Counted from the first letter of the stretch, positions 16,033-24,680 are shown. The stretch is DNA of 26,613 nucleotides from Rhodanobacter sp. UBA5168 (GCA_002413455.1 DHXA01000240.1:3162-29774), one strand, 5' to 3'. Translations and numbers: made by a program. The notes: a model not told the origin generated them from the sequence alone.

Positions 16033-16979
16033 AACTGCAGAACTTCCACGTCGAGATCGTCGAATGGTCGCGCGAAGATCAGCGCGCTGCCCTGCTCGAC
16101 CTGCGCGATATCGTGTTCATCCAGGAACAGGGTGTGCCCGAACAGCGCGAACGCGATGGACTCGATGGCGACTGCTGGCATGTGCTGGCGCGTGACGATG
16201 CCGGCCAGCCGATCGGCTGCGGCCGGCTCACGCCGGCACACAAGATCGGCCGCATGGCGGTGCTGCAGGAATGGCGTGGCCAGGGTGTCGGCGTGGCGTT
16301 GTTGCGCGAACTGATCGCGCATGCCCGCACCTTAGGCTGGCCTGAAGTGGCGCTGGACGCCCAGGTCAATGCGATCGGCTTCTACGAACGCGAAGGTTTC
16401 ACCGCGTATGGCGCGGAATTCGAGGATGCCGGGTTGGTGCATCAGGCCATGCGCCTGCCATTGCCGCCGATTGCCGACGAACCGCAACCACTGCGCGACA
16501 TCGGTGCGCTGCCAGCCGGCTCGCGCAGCGAAACCGCCGATGCGCGCCTGCAACTGTTGGTCGATACCCGCCATCGACTGGCCATCTACTTGCCCCTGCT
16601 CGACAACCACAGCTACGCCAGCGCGGAAGAACTGGCCGAGCTGCGGCGTATCGCAATCTCCGGTCGTGGCGCCCAGATCCGCATCCTGCTGCACGATCCC
16701 GCAGCAGCCTTGCGCAACGATCATCGACTGATCGCATTGGCACAACGCCTGCCCAGTGCGATCCAGATCCGCATGCCGGTGGAAGACGCCGACCTGGCCT
16801 ACATCTCGGCCTATCTTCTCAATGATGCCGGCGGCTATCTGTTCGTCCCCGAAGCGGACCGGCCACAGGGCCGCGCAGCCCGGCGCGATCGCGCCAGCCA
16901 GGCGCCGCTGCAGCAGCACTTCGATGAAGTATGGGAGCGCGCCGAGCGCGCCAGCGTGTTGCAGACACTCGACATCTAG
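16029..16979 (+). CDS. GNAT-family N-acetyltransferase with extra C-terminal domain
   Basis: The protein has 316 residues. Residues 1-145 form an ElaA-like GNAT domain with VFIQEQGVPEQ (29-39), DGDCWHVLA (47-55) and the acetyl-CoA loop WRGQGVG (82-88), followed by GFYEREGF (117-124). Residues about 160-316 form a second domain that looks like the DUF7931 type found fused to GNATs in Pseudomonas and Xanthomonas relatives; it resembles a degenerate phospholipase-D-like fold, but no HKD motif is seen. The substrate is unknown. The ATG overlaps the roxA stop by 4 bp, so the two are co-translated; an AGGAAA lies about 13 bases upstream. A short hairpin follows the TAG stop. Acetyltransferase family is certain, role is not. 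Confidence 0.86.
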   Translation: MKLQNFHVEIVEWSREDQRAALLDLRDIVFIQEQGVPEQRERDGLDGDCWHVLARDDAGQPIGCGRLTPAHKIGRMAVLQEWRGQGVGVALLRELIAHARTLGWPEVALDAQVNAIGFYEREGFTAYGAEFEDAGLVHQAMRLPLPPIADEPQPLRDIGALPAGSRSETADARLQLLVDTRHRLAIYLPLLDNHSYASAEELAELRRIAISGRGAQIRILLHDPAAALRNDHRLIALAQRLPSAIQIRMPVEDADLAYISAYLLNDAGGYLFVPEADRPQGRAARRDRASQAPLQQHFDEVWERAERASVLQTLDI

Positions 16980-16988
16980 CGGGGTGGC

Positions 16989-17018
16989 CAGCCCGAATGC
17001 GGGCTGACTGTGCGTTTT
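16989..17018 (+). terminator. Possible intrinsic terminator after the GNAT gene
   Basis: CAGCCCG-AATG-CGGGCTG (16989-17006) is a perfect 7-bp stem with a 4-base loop, nine bases past the GNAT stop. A TTTT (17015-17018) follows eight bases later, which is farther than in strong terminators, so efficiency is uncertain. Confidence 0.5.
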
Positions 17019-17032
17019 GGACGCCTTATGGG

Positions 17033-17063
17033 TTGCCGCGTTGCAGCAGCCAAAGGCTATAAT
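17033..17063 (+). promoter_or_regulatory. Likely sucA promoter
   Basis: A perfect -10 hexamer TATAAT lies at 17058-17063, with TTGCCG at 17033-17038 as the nearest -35-like hexamer, spaced 19 bp. Transcription would start near 17070, giving sucA a leader of about 115 bases. Confidence 0.55.
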
Positions 17064-17092
17064 TGTCCGGATTCTCTCCAGTCATCCGTTTG

Positions 17093-17188
17093 ATGCGGGC
17101 AGTCGGGCTTGAAAACCCTCCGAAAACCGCGACTTCCTTGGTCACACGGATAGCTGCAAGCATCCCTTCCCTGCCGGTGGTGACGTGA
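17093..17188 (+). CDS. Possible 31-residue leader peptide before sucA
   Basis: An ATG at 17093 opens a frame of 31 codons inside the presumed sucA leader. It reads MRAVGLENPPKTATSLVTRI followed by eleven more residues, and its TGA (17186-17188) overlaps the sucA GTG start in the form GTGA. No good ribosome site precedes its ATG, and the peptide has no recognised domain. Translational coupling to sucA is suggested by the overlap only. Chance is a real alternative in high-GC DNA. Confidence 0.25.
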   Translation: MRAVGLENPPKTATSLVTRIAASIPSLPVVT

Positions 17189-20031
17189 GTACAAACCTGA
17201 TCCGCGAGTTCTTCGAGTCCTCCCAACTCGCTGGCGGCAACGCCGATTATGTCGAATCGCTTTATGACGCCTGGCTGGCCGACACCTCGTCGGTACCCGC
17301 CGAGTGGAGCAAGTACTTTGAAACCTTCAAGGGCCGCGAGTCGGGAGACGTCTCCCACACCGCGGCCATTGCACGTATCGAGGCTGCGCAGAAGCAGCGT
17401 CATGTGGGCAATGGTGCCGCCGCCGCACCGATCAGCGACGAGCACGCGCGCAAGCAGGCCGGCGTGCTGCGGCTGCTGACCGCCTATCGCTCGCGCGGCC
17501 ATCTCGCCGCCGACCTCGATCCGCTCGGCCTCACCGAGAAGATGCCGGCACCCGATCTCGGCCTCGCCTTCCACGGCCTCTCCGATGCCGACCTGGACAC
17601 GGAATTCGACACCGGCAACTACGCCGGTGGCGGTCAGCGCCTGAAACTGCGCGATCTGCTGAGCCGCCTGCAGAAAACCTATGCCAGCACGATCGGCACG
17701 GAATTCATGCACATCAGCAATCACGAGCAGCGCAACTGGATCTACAGCCGGCTCGAGCAGGCTGCCGGCAAGAGCATGCTGGACAAGGCCGGCAAACAGC
17801 GCGTGCTGGATGGCCTGACCGCCGCCGAAGGTCTCGAGCGCTACCTGCACACGAAGTACGTCGGGCAGAAACGCTTCTCGCTGGAAGGTGGCGACAGCCT
17901 GATTCCGATGATCGACGACGTCGTGCGCGCCGCCGGCGACAACGGCATCAAGGAGCTGGTGATCGGCATGGCCCACCGCGGCCGCCTCAACATGCTGGTC
18001 AACATCCTCGGCAAGCCGCCGAAGACCCTTTTCGACGAGTTTGAAGGCCGCTTCGAGCATCCGGACGACCCGGCTCATTCGGGCGACGTGAAGTACCACC
18101 TGGGCTTCTCCGCCGACGTCAAGACGCCCAAGGGCAGCGTGCACGTGGCGCTGGCGTTCAACCCCTCGCATCTGGAGATCGTCAATCCGGTGGTGACTGG
18201 CTCGGTCTACGCCCGCCAGACCCGTCGCCGCGACTCAATGCACACACAGTCGATGGCCGTGCTGATCCATGGCGATGCCGCCCTGGCTGGTCAGGGCGTG
18301 AACATGGAACTGTTCAACATGTCGCAGGCCCGCGGCTTCAAGATCGGCGGCAGCCTGCACATCGTGATCAACAACCAGGTCGGCTTCACCACGTCCAATC
18401 CGCAGGACGCCCGCTCCACCATGTATTGCACCGACCTGGCCAAGATGGTCAACGCGCCGGTGTGGCACGTGAACGGCGACGACCCGGAAGCGGTGATCGC
18501 GGTGACCCGCCTCGCCTATGATTTCCGCAAGCAGTTCCGCAAGGATGTGGTGATCGACCTGGTCTGCTACCGCCGCCACGGCCACAACGAGGCCGACGAG
18601 CCGGCCGCGACGCAGCCGGTGATGTACCAGATCATCCGCAAGCGCCCGACCACGCGCGACCTCTACCAGCAGCAACTGGTGAAGGAAGGTGTGCTTGCCG
18701 AAGGTGACGCCCAGAAGCAGTTCGAGGCCTATCGCGACCGGCTCGAAGCCGGTGCGCCGATGACCGAGCTCGATGCGTCGCCGACCCGCGACGGCCATGT
18801 CGACTGGGCGAAGTTCATTGGCGGCAAGCTGTCGATGCCGACCGACACCAGCGTGCCGAAGCAGAAGCTGCAGGAGCTTTCCAGCAAGATCCTCACCCTG
18901 CCCGCCGACATCACACTGCAGGCACGTGTGGCGAAGATCTACGACGACCGCCGCAAGATGGCCACTGGCGAGCTGCCAGCCGACTGGGGCTTTGCCGAGA
19001 ACCTGGCCTACGCCACCTTGATCGATGCCGGCCACGACATGCGCCTGGTCGGCCAGGATTCCGGCCGTGGCACGTTCTTCCATCGCCATGCCGTGCTGCA
19101 CGACCAGAAGGACGGCCATACCTACATGCCGCTGGCCACCATCCGTGACGGCGCCGACGTGGAAGTGATCGACTCGCTGCTCAGCGAGGAAGCAGTGATG
19201 GCATTCGAGTACGGTCACGCCACCACCGACCCGGACACGCTCAGCATCTGGGAAGGACAGTTCGGCGATTTCGCGAACGGCGCGCAGGTGGTGATCGACC
19301 AGTTCATCAGCTCCGGCGAAGCGAAGTGGAACCGCCTGTGTGGTCTGGCGCTATTCCTGCCGCACGGCTATGAAGGCCAGGGTCCGGAACATTCTTCCGC
19401 ACGCCTTGAGCGCTTCCTGCAACTGTGCGCGTTCGACAACATGCAGGTCTGCGTGCCGACCACGCCCGCTCAGGATTTCCACATGATCCGCCGGCAGATG
19501 CTGCGCCCGGTGCGCAAGCCGCTGATCGTGATGACGCCGAAGTCGCTGCTGCGCCACAAGCTGGCGGTGTCTTCGCTGGACGAACTGGCCAACGGCAGCT
19601 TCCAGCTGGTGATCGGCGAGCATCGCGAATTGGCACCGAAGAAGGTCAAGCGCGTCGTGCTGTGTTCGGGCAAGGTCTATTACGACCTGCTGGAGGAGGC
19701 GGAGAAGCGCGGGCTGAAGGATGTGGCGATCGTGCGCGTCGAGCAGCTGTATCCGTTCCCGCGCGCTGAAGTCACCACCGAACTGGACAAGTACCCTTCC
19801 GCGAAGGAAGTGATCTGGTGTCAGGAAGAGCCCATGAACCAGGGCGCCTGGTTCCAGATCCGCCACCACCTGCAGGCCTGCACGGGAGCCAGCCACAGCC
19901 TCTCGTATGCCGGTCGCGCGCGCTCGCCGGCGCCGGCAGCTGGTCATCACAACACCCATGTCGCCGAGCAGGCGGCACTGGTCGAACAGGCGCTGGCCGG
20001 ACCGGTCGGTACCGATCAATCCGCGGAATAA
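17185..20031 (+). CDS. sucA: 2-oxoglutarate dehydrogenase E1 component
   Basis: A thiamine-diphosphate enzyme that decarboxylates 2-oxoglutarate and passes the succinyl group to the lipoyl arm of SucB. It has 948 residues, typical for the family (E. coli 933). The N-terminal EFFESSQLAGGNADYVESLY matches the E2-binding segment. His264 in GMAHRGRLN and the ThDP motif GDA (363-365) to NNQ (396-398) are present, and the transketolase-like domain is complete. The start is GTG at 17185 with a weak GGTGG four bases before it; no better in-frame start yields the conserved N-terminus. It heads sucA-sucB-lpdA. A perfect 14-bp palindrome near codon 54 (17343-17356) is probably chance. Confidence 0.96.
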   Translation: MSTNLIREFFESSQLAGGNADYVESLYDAWLADTSSVPAEWSKYFETFKGRESGDVSHTAAIARIEAAQKQRHVGNGAAAAPISDEHARKQAGVLRLLTAYRSRGHLAADLDPLGLTEKMPAPDLGLAFHGLSDADLDTEFDTGNYAGGGQRLKLRDLLSRLQKTYASTIGTEFMHISNHEQRNWIYSRLEQAAGKSMLDKAGKQRVLDGLTAAEGLERYLHTKYVGQKRFSLEGGDSLIPMIDDVVRAAGDNGIKELVIGMAHRGRLNMLVNILGKPPKTLFDEFEGRFEHPDDPAHSGDVKYHLGFSADVKTPKGSVHVALAFNPSHLEIVNPVVTGSVYARQTRRRDSMHTQSMAVLIHGDAALAGQGVNMELFNMSQARGFKIGGSLHIVINNQVGFTTSNPQDARSTMYCTDLAKMVNAPVWHVNGDDPEAVIAVTRLAYDFRKQFRKDVVIDLVCYRRHGHNEADEPAATQPVMYQIIRKRPTTRDLYQQQLVKEGVLAEGDAQKQFEAYRDRLEAGAPMTELDASPTRDGHVDWAKFIGGKLSMPTDTSVPKQKLQELSSKILTLPADITLQARVAKIYDDRRKMATGELPADWGFAENLAYATLIDAGHDMRLVGQDSGRGTFFHRHAVLHDQKDGHTYMPLATIRDGADVEVIDSLLSEEAVMAFEYGHATTDPDTLSIWEGQFGDFANGAQVVIDQFISSGEAKWNRLCGLALFLPHGYEGQGPEHSSARLERFLQLCAFDNMQVCVPTTPAQDFHMIRRQMLRPVRKPLIVMTPKSLLRHKLAVSSLDELANGSFQLVIGEHRELAPKKVKRVVLCSGKVYYDLLEEAEKRGLKDVAIVRVEQLYPFPRAEVTTELDKYPSAKEVIWCQEEPMNQGAWFQIRHHLQACTGASHSLSYAGRARSPAPAAGHHNTHVAEQAALVEQALAGPVGTDQSAE

Positions 20032-20042
20032 CATTGATGAGT

Positions 20043-20088
20043 GCGGTCAGGACGACCGCTTTTGATCTTCGCGCTCATGGATGAGCGC
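20043..20088 (+). promoter_or_regulatory. Two hairpins between sucA and sucB
   Basis: The first hairpin is GCGGTC-AGGAC-GACCGC (20043-20059) directly followed by TTTT (20060-20063), a compact terminator-like form. The second is GCGCTCAT-GG-ATGAGCGC (20071-20088), ending eight bases before the sucB ribosome site. In a co-transcribed operon these could lower read-through or set mRNA ends, changing the SucA:SucB ratio. Function is inferred. Confidence 0.45.
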
Positions 20089-20106
20089 CTCACCGAAGGA
20101 AAGAGC

Positions 20107-21321
20107 ATGTCCATCGAACTCAAAGTACCCGTCCTGCCCGAGTCCGTCTCCGACGCCACCATCGCCACCTGGCACAAGAAAGCCGGCGACGCGGTGAAGC
20201 GCGACGAGAACCTGGTCGATCTGGAAACCGACAAGGTGGTGCTGGAAGTCCCCGCGCCGGTCGACGGCGTGCTGAAGGAAATCCGCCACCAGGTCGGCGA
20301 CACGGTGAACAGCGAGCAGATCATCGCGATCATCGAGGAAGGCGCCGCTGCCGCCGCGCCGGCCCCCGCGCCTGCTGCGCCGGCATCGGCACCTGCGGCG
20401 GCCGCTCCCGCGCCGGCCTCACCGAAGGCCGCCACCAAGGGCGCCGACGATCTCTCGCCTGCCGGCCTGCGCGTTGCCACCGAAGAAAAAATCGATCCGT
20501 CCAGAGTCGCCGGCACCGGCCGCGACGGCCGCGTGACCAAGGAAGACCTGGTCAACTACGGCAAGGGTGGCGCTGCGGCGCCGGCCACTGCTGCACCGGT
20601 CGCAAAACCGACTCCGGGCGCGCGGCCGGAAGAGCGCGTGCCGATGACGCGCATGCGCGCACGCATCGCCGAGCGCCTGATGCAGTCGAAAAATTCGATC
20701 GCCATGCTCACCTCGTTCAACGAAGTGAACCTGAGCGAGGTGGTGAAGATGCGCAAGGCGCTCGGCGACGCGTTCCAGAAAGAACACGGCGTCAAGCTCG
20801 GCTTCATGAGCTTCTTCGTCAAGGCGGCCGCCGAGGCGCTGAAGCGCTATCCGTATGTCAACGCCTCGGTCGATGGCAACGATGTGATCTACCACGGCTA
20901 CCAGGACATCTCGATCGCGGTGTCCACCGACAAGGGCCTGGTCACACCGGTGCTGCGCGACGTGCAGGACATGAGCTTCGCCGACGTCGAGAAGGGCATC
21001 GCCGATTACGCCACCAAGGCGCGCGCGAACAAGTTGTCGCTGGACGACCTGCAGGGCGGCACCTTCACCATCACCAACGGTGGCACCTTCGGTTCGCTGC
21101 TGTCCACGCCGATCGTCAACCCGCCGCAGAGCGCCATCCTGGGCATGCACACGATCAAGGACCGCGCCATTGTCGAGAACGGCCAGATCATCGCCGCACC
21201 GATGATGTACATCGCGATCTCCTACGACCATCGCATCATCGACGGCAAGGACGCGGTGCTGTTTCTGGTCGATATCAAGAACCAGCTGGAGAATCCGCAG
21301 CGCATGTTGCTCGGCCTGTAA
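20107..21321 (+). CDS. sucB: Dihydrolipoyllysine succinyltransferase, E2 of 2-oxoglutarate dehydrogenase
   Basis: The core of the complex; it transfers succinyl from lipoate to CoA. It has 404 residues (E. coli 405). Domains: lipoyl domain (1-77) with lipoyl Lys43 in ETDKVVLE; an Ala/Pro linker (about 79-112); the E1/E3-binding domain (about 115-150, [15 protein letters not shown]); a second Ala/Pro linker (about 155-175); and the acyltransferase domain (about 178-404) with His375 and Asp379 in [11 protein letters not shown]. The ATG at 20107 has the strong site GAAGGAAAGAG just before it; an in-frame ATG at 20077 and a longer frame from 20041 are rejected because the hairpins lie there. The gene follows sucA by 75 bp. 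Confidence 0.97.
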   Translation: MSIELKVPVLPESVSDATIATWHKKAGDAVKRDENLVDLETDKVVLEVPAPVDGVLKEIRHQVGDTVNSEQIIAIIEEGAAAAAPAPAPAAPASAPAAAAPAPASPKAATKGADDLSPAGLRVATEEKIDPSRVAGTGRDGRVTKEDLVNYGKGGAAAPATAAPVAKPTPGARPEERVPMTRMRARIAERLMQSKNSIAMLTSFNEVNLSEVVKMRKALGDAFQKEHGVKLGFMSFFVKAAAEALKRYPYVNASVDGNDVIYHGYQDISIAVSTDKGLVTPVLRDVQDMSFADVEKGIADYATKARANKLSLDDLQGGTFTITNGGTFGSLLSTPIVNPPQSAILGMHTIKDRAIVENGQIIAAPMMYIAISYDHRIIDGKDAVLFLVDIKNQLENPQRMLLGL

Positions 21322-21330
21322 AGCCTTGAG

Positions 21331-21442
21331 CCCCTCTCCCGTCGGGAGAGGGGTTGGGGTGAGGGTTCGGTTCCACCGAACACTTCATCTCATCCGAACC
21401 CTCATCCGGCGCTTCGCGCCACCTTCTCCCGACGGGAGAAGG
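21331..21442. repeat. Composite inverted-repeat (REP/MITE-like) element between sucB and lpdA
   Basis: About 112 bp with nested symmetry. The outer arms each form their own hairpin: CCCCTCTCCC-GTC-GGGAGAGGGG (21331-21353) and CCTTCTCCC-GAC-GGGAGAAGG (21422-21442). The arms are also complementary to each other, including an 11-bp perfect match between 21360-21370 and 21394-21404. Inner hairpins are GTTCGGT-TCC-ACCGAAC (21365-21381) and GGCGC-TTC-GCGCC (21408-21420). Similar CCCTCATCC...CTTCTCCC patterns are, from memory, frequent between genes in Xanthomonadaceae. It encodes nothing and ends just before the lpdA ribosome region. Confidence 0.75.
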
Positions 21443-21463
21443 AAAGAGCCAAAGAGAAAAACC

Positions 21464-22888
21464 ATGAGCGACAAATTCGATGTCATCGTCATTGGCGGCG
21501 GCCCGGCGGGTTATCACGCCGCCATTCGTGCCGCGCAGCTGGGGCTGAAGAGTGCCGTGGTCGACGCGTTCGTCGGCAAGGATGGCAAAGCTGCGCTGGG
21601 TGGTACCTGCCTCAACGTGGGCTGCATCCCGTCCAAGGCGCTGCTCGATTCGTCCAAGCAGTTCTTCAACCTGTCGCACAACCTGCCGGCCCACGGCATC
21701 AGTGTGGAAAACGCCAAGGTCGACATGGCGACCTTCATCGGTCGCAAGGACAAGATCGTCAAGCAGTTCACCGGCGGCGTCGATCAGTTGTTCAAGGCCA
21801 ACAAGATCATCAGCTTCTTCGGCAAAGGCAAACTCCTCAAAGGCAATGAGGTCGAGATCACCGGCAACGACGGAAAGAAACAGACCATTTCCGCCACCAA
21901 CGTGATCCTGGCTTCGGGCTCGGTGCCGATCGAGCTGCCGTTCGCCAAGTTCGACGGCAAGAACATCATCGACAATGCCGGCGCGCTGGACATCGACAAG
22001 GTGCCGAAAACGCTGGGCGTGATCGGCGCCGGCGTGATCGGCCTCGAACTGGGCAGCGTCTGGAACCGGCTCGGCGCCCGGGTGACGATTCTCGAAGCGC
22101 TGCCCGATTTTCTCGGCACCGCCGACGCTGACATCGCCAAGGTCGCCCAGCGTGAATTCAAGAAGCAGGGCCTGGACATCAAGCTCGGCGCCAAGCTCGG
22201 CAAGGCCGAGGTGAAGAAGGACGGCGTGCACCTGGTCTACACCGACAAGGACGGCGAGCAGAAACTGGTGGTCGACAAACTGCTGGTCGCAGTGGGCCGT
22301 CGTGCCTACACCGATGGCTTGTTGGCCGAGGACACGGGCGTGAAGCTGGACGACCGCGGCCGCATCATCGTCGACGAGCATTGCCATACCGGTGTGGACG
22401 GCGTCTGGGCCGTCGGTGACGCCGTGCGCGGCCCGATGCTCGCCCACAAAGGCTTCGAGGAAGGCATGGCGGTAGCCGAATGGATTGCCGGCAAGGCTGG
22501 CCACGTCAACTACGACACGATTCCGTGGGTGATCTACACCGAGCCGGAAATCGCCTGGGCTGGCAAGACCGAAAAACAGCTGAAGGACGAAGGCGTGCCG
22601 TACAAGACCGGCAGCTTTCCGTTCGCCGCGATCGGTCGCGCCGTTGCGATGAACGAAGCCATCGGCCAGGTGAAGATGATTGCCCACGCCGAAACCGACC
22701 GCATCCTCGGCGTGCACATGGTCGGCCCGGGCGTGTCCGAGCTGATCGCCGAGTGTGTGGTGGCGATGGAGTTCAAGGGCTCGTCCGAGGATCTTGCACG
22801 CATCGTTCACGCGCATCCGACCCTGTCTGAAGCCGTGCACGAGGCCGCGCTGGCGGTCGACAAGCGCGCCATTCACAAGGGCAATTGA
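21464..22888 (+). CDS. lpdA: Dihydrolipoyl dehydrogenase (E3)
   Basis: An FAD enzyme that reoxidises the dihydrolipoyl arm of SucB and reduces NAD+. It has 474 residues. The FAD Rossmann motif is GGGPAGYHAA (11-20), the redox disulfide is Cys49/Cys54 (GGTCLNVGCIPSK), the NAD motif is GAGVIGLELGSVWNRLG near 180-200, and the C-terminal catalytic pair is His451/Glu456 in HPTLSEA. The ATG at 21464 follows AAAGAG; the frame stays open upstream through the repeat element, which is not protein-coding. It is third in sucA-sucB-lpdA, and could also serve pyruvate dehydrogenase if no other E3 exists. An intrinsic terminator follows. Confidence 0.96.
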   Translation: MSDKFDVIVIGGGPAGYHAAIRAAQLGLKSAVVDAFVGKDGKAALGGTCLNVGCIPSKALLDSSKQFFNLSHNLPAHGISVENAKVDMATFIGRKDKIVKQFTGGVDQLFKANKIISFFGKGKLLKGNEVEITGNDGKKQTISATNVILASGSVPIELPFAKFDGKNIIDNAGALDIDKVPKTLGVIGAGVIGLELGSVWNRLGARVTILEALPDFLGTADADIAKVAQREFKKQGLDIKLGAKLGKAEVKKDGVHLVYTDKDGEQKLVVDKLLVAVGRRAYTDGLLAEDTGVKLDDRGRIIVDEHCHTGVDGVWAVGDAVRGPMLAHKGFEEGMAVAEWIAGKAGHVNYDTIPWVIYTEPEIAWAGKTEKQLKDEGVPYKTGSFPFAAIGRAVAMNEAIGQVKMIAHAETDRILGVHMVGPGVSELIAECVVAMEFKGSSEDLARIVHAHPTLSEAVHEAALAVDKRAIHKGN

Positions 22889-22909
22889 TCAGCGAAGTTG
22901 CCTGATAAC

Positions 22910-22945
22910 GGCCCGCTCGTGGCGACATGGGCGGGCCCTTTTGTT
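22910..22945 (+). terminator. Intrinsic terminator after lpdA
   Basis: GGCCCGC (22910-22916) and GCGGGCC (22931-22937) make a perfect 7-bp G/C stem with a 14-base loop, followed by CTTTTGTTT (22938-22946). It lies 21 bases past the lpdA stop and ends the suc operon. Confidence 0.8.
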
Positions 22946-22977
22946 TCCAGAATCCTCTCCACCCACCGGCCCGATCC

Positions 22978-23574
22978 ATGCCCCAACCCACCGCCATATG
23001 CGTCTACTGCGGCTCCAGCAGCGGCAGACAACCTGAATACGCCGAACAGGCGCGTGCCTTTGGCAGCGAGATGGCCAGGCGCGGCATTGCGCTGGTCTAT
23101 GGCGGTGGCAAGGTGGGGTTGATGGGTGTGGTGGCAGACGCCGTACTGGCCGGCGGTGGCAAGGTGATCGGTGTGATCCCGCGTCAGCTGGTCGAGCTCG
23201 AGGTGGCGCATCCGGGCCTGAGCGAATTGGTGGTAGTGGAAACCATGCACCAGCGCAAGACACGCATGTACGAGCTGTCCGACGCATTCGTTGCCCTGCC
23301 CGGTGGTTTCGGCACGATGGACGAAATGTTCGAGATGCTCACCTGGGCCCAGCTGGGCCTGCACCGCTATCCGTGCGCTTTCCTCGACGTACGCAGCTAT
23401 TACCGTGACCTGCGCGCGATGATGGACCACATGGTCGACGAGGGCTTCGTGCGCCCCGAACAGCGCAGCAGCCTGTGGTTTGGTGACAACATGGCTGACC
23501 TGTTCGGCTGGATGCAGTCCTACGAGGGTAGTTACGTGCCCAAATGGATCGACACCCACAGCGTCGACGCCTGA
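22978..23574 (+). CDS. LOG-family (TIGR00730) nucleotide phosphoribohydrolase
   Basis: A 198-residue Rossmann-fold protein of the 'lysine decarboxylase-like' LOG family. Some members hydrolyse cytokinin riboside 5'-monophosphates or plain purine/pyrimidine nucleoside monophosphates to free base and ribose 5-phosphate; true lysine decarboxylase activity is not expected. It has the family motifs CVYCGSSSG (8-16), GGGKVGLMG (42-50) and the phosphate-binding PGGFGTMDE (108-116), with Arg and Lys in HQRKTRM before it. The ATG at 22978 is used because an upstream frame start (22927) lies in the lpdA terminator. No ribosome site is clear. It lies 17 bp before the reductase gene, probably in one transcript. 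The exact substrate is unknown. Confidence 0.88.
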   Translation: MPQPTAICVYCGSSSGRQPEYAEQARAFGSEMARRGIALVYGGGKVGLMGVVADAVLAGGGKVIGVIPRQLVELEVAHPGLSELVVVETMHQRKTRMYELSDAFVALPGGFGTMDEMFEMLTWAQLGLHRYPCAFLDVRSYYRDLRAMMDHMVDEGFVRPEQRSSLWFGDNMADLFGWMQSYEGSYVPKWIDTHSVDA

Positions 23575-23591
23575 TCACCCAGGAGTCCAAG

Positions 23592-24590
23592 ATGACCCGT
23601 TTTAGCGCGTTTCGCATCCACAACGACAACGCTGGCTACCGCGCCGGCCTCGAAACCATGGACAGCGACGCACTGTCGTCCGGCGAAGTGCTGGTCAAGG
23701 CGGCGTATTCGTCGGTCAACTACAAGGACGCGCTGGCCGGCACCGGCAAGGGCCGGATCCTGCGCAGCTATCCGCTCAATGGCGGCATTGACGTGGCCGG
23801 CCACGTGGCCGCCTCGACCGATCCCGCGTTCAGGGAAGGCGATGCAGTGCTGTGCACTGGCAGCGGCCTTTCCGAAACCCGCGATGGCGGCTACGGCGAA
23901 TACGTGCGCCTCGATGCGCGCTGGACGATCCCGCTGCCAACGGGGCTGAGCCTGCGCGAAAGCATGATTCTTGGCACTGCCGGCTTCACCGCCGCGCTGG
24001 CGTTGCTGCGCATGCAGGACAACCGACAGAAGCCCGCGTTGGGGCCGATCGCCGTGACCGGCGCCAGCGGCGGCGTCGGCATGTTGGCGATCGACATTTT
24101 CAGCCGCGCCGGCTACGAGGTGCATGCGATCAGCGGCAAGACCGATCACTTCGATTTCCTGCGCGGCCTCGGCGCCAGCGAATGCGTCGATCGTCACCAA
24201 CTTGCCTTCAGCGGCAAACCGATCGACTCGGCCCGCTTCGGCGGTGCACTGGACAACGTTGGCGGCGCCATGCTGAGCGGCCTGCTGCCGCTGATTCATC
24301 CGTACGGTAACGTGGCGATCTGCGGCAACGCCGGCGGTGTCGAGTTCGACAGTACGGTGATGCCCTTCATCATCCGCGGCGCCAGCCTGCTCGGCATCGC
24401 ATCAGCCGGCACCGCCCGCAACATCCGCGACCGCATCTGGCAGCACCTGGGCAGCGATTGGAAACCACAGCATCTGGATCGCATCGCCACTCGCGAGATC
24501 GGCCTCGACGAATTGCCCGGAATATTCACGCACATGCTCGCGGGCGACTCGTTCGGGCGTACGCTGATGCGGATCGGCGGCGCAGTTTGA
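23592..24590 (+). CDS. YhdH/AcuI-family NADPH-dependent acryloyl-CoA reductase-like oxidoreductase
   Basis: A zinc-free medium-chain dehydrogenase/reductase of 332 residues; E. coli YhdH has 324. The GroES-like N-terminal domain (about 1-120) has SVNYKDALAG (41-50) and GGIDVAGHV, and the cofactor domain (about 125-285) has VTGASGGVG (155-163), where NADPH binds. AcuI-type members reduce acryloyl-CoA to propionyl-CoA and so protect cells from acrylate; that role is inferred from the family. A plain AGGAG (23581-23585) fixes the ATG at 23592, and an upstream in-frame start at 23544 inside the LOG gene is rejected. The pair with the LOG gene has no obvious shared pathway. Confidence 0.9.
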   Translation: MTRFSAFRIHNDNAGYRAGLETMDSDALSSGEVLVKAAYSSVNYKDALAGTGKGRILRSYPLNGGIDVAGHVAASTDPAFREGDAVLCTGSGLSETRDGGYGEYVRLDARWTIPLPTGLSLRESMILGTAGFTAALALLRMQDNRQKPALGPIAVTGASGGVGMLAIDIFSRAGYEVHAISGKTDHFDFLRGLGASECVDRHQLAFSGKPIDSARFGGALDNVGGAMLSGLLPLIHPYGNVAICGNAGGVEFDSTVMPFIIRGASLLGIASAGTARNIRDRIWQHLGSDWKPQHLDRIATREIGLDELPGIFTHMLAGDSFGRTLMRIGGAV

Positions 24591-24622
24591 CCACACCACG
24601 TATGGGTTTGACGAAACCGCGC

Positions 24623-24651
24623 TTGGAAGTACGATCACCACGGCTTAGAAT
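24623..24651 (+). promoter_or_regulatory. Likely pilH promoter
   Basis: TTGGAA (24623-24628) and TAGAAT (24646-24651) are spaced 17 bp, a good sigma-70 match. It lies 29 bases before the pilH ATG, with AGGGGA in the leader as a ribosome site. Confidence 0.65.
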
Positions 24652-24680
24652 CAACGAAACTCGCAGGGGACTTTTACTTT

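Noticed and set aside
17343..17356. Perfect palindrome GGGAGACGTCTCCC with a met-box core inside sucA
   Set aside because: A single 8-mer in coding sequence (Gly-Asp-Val-Ser codons) without a tandem partner; probably chance.
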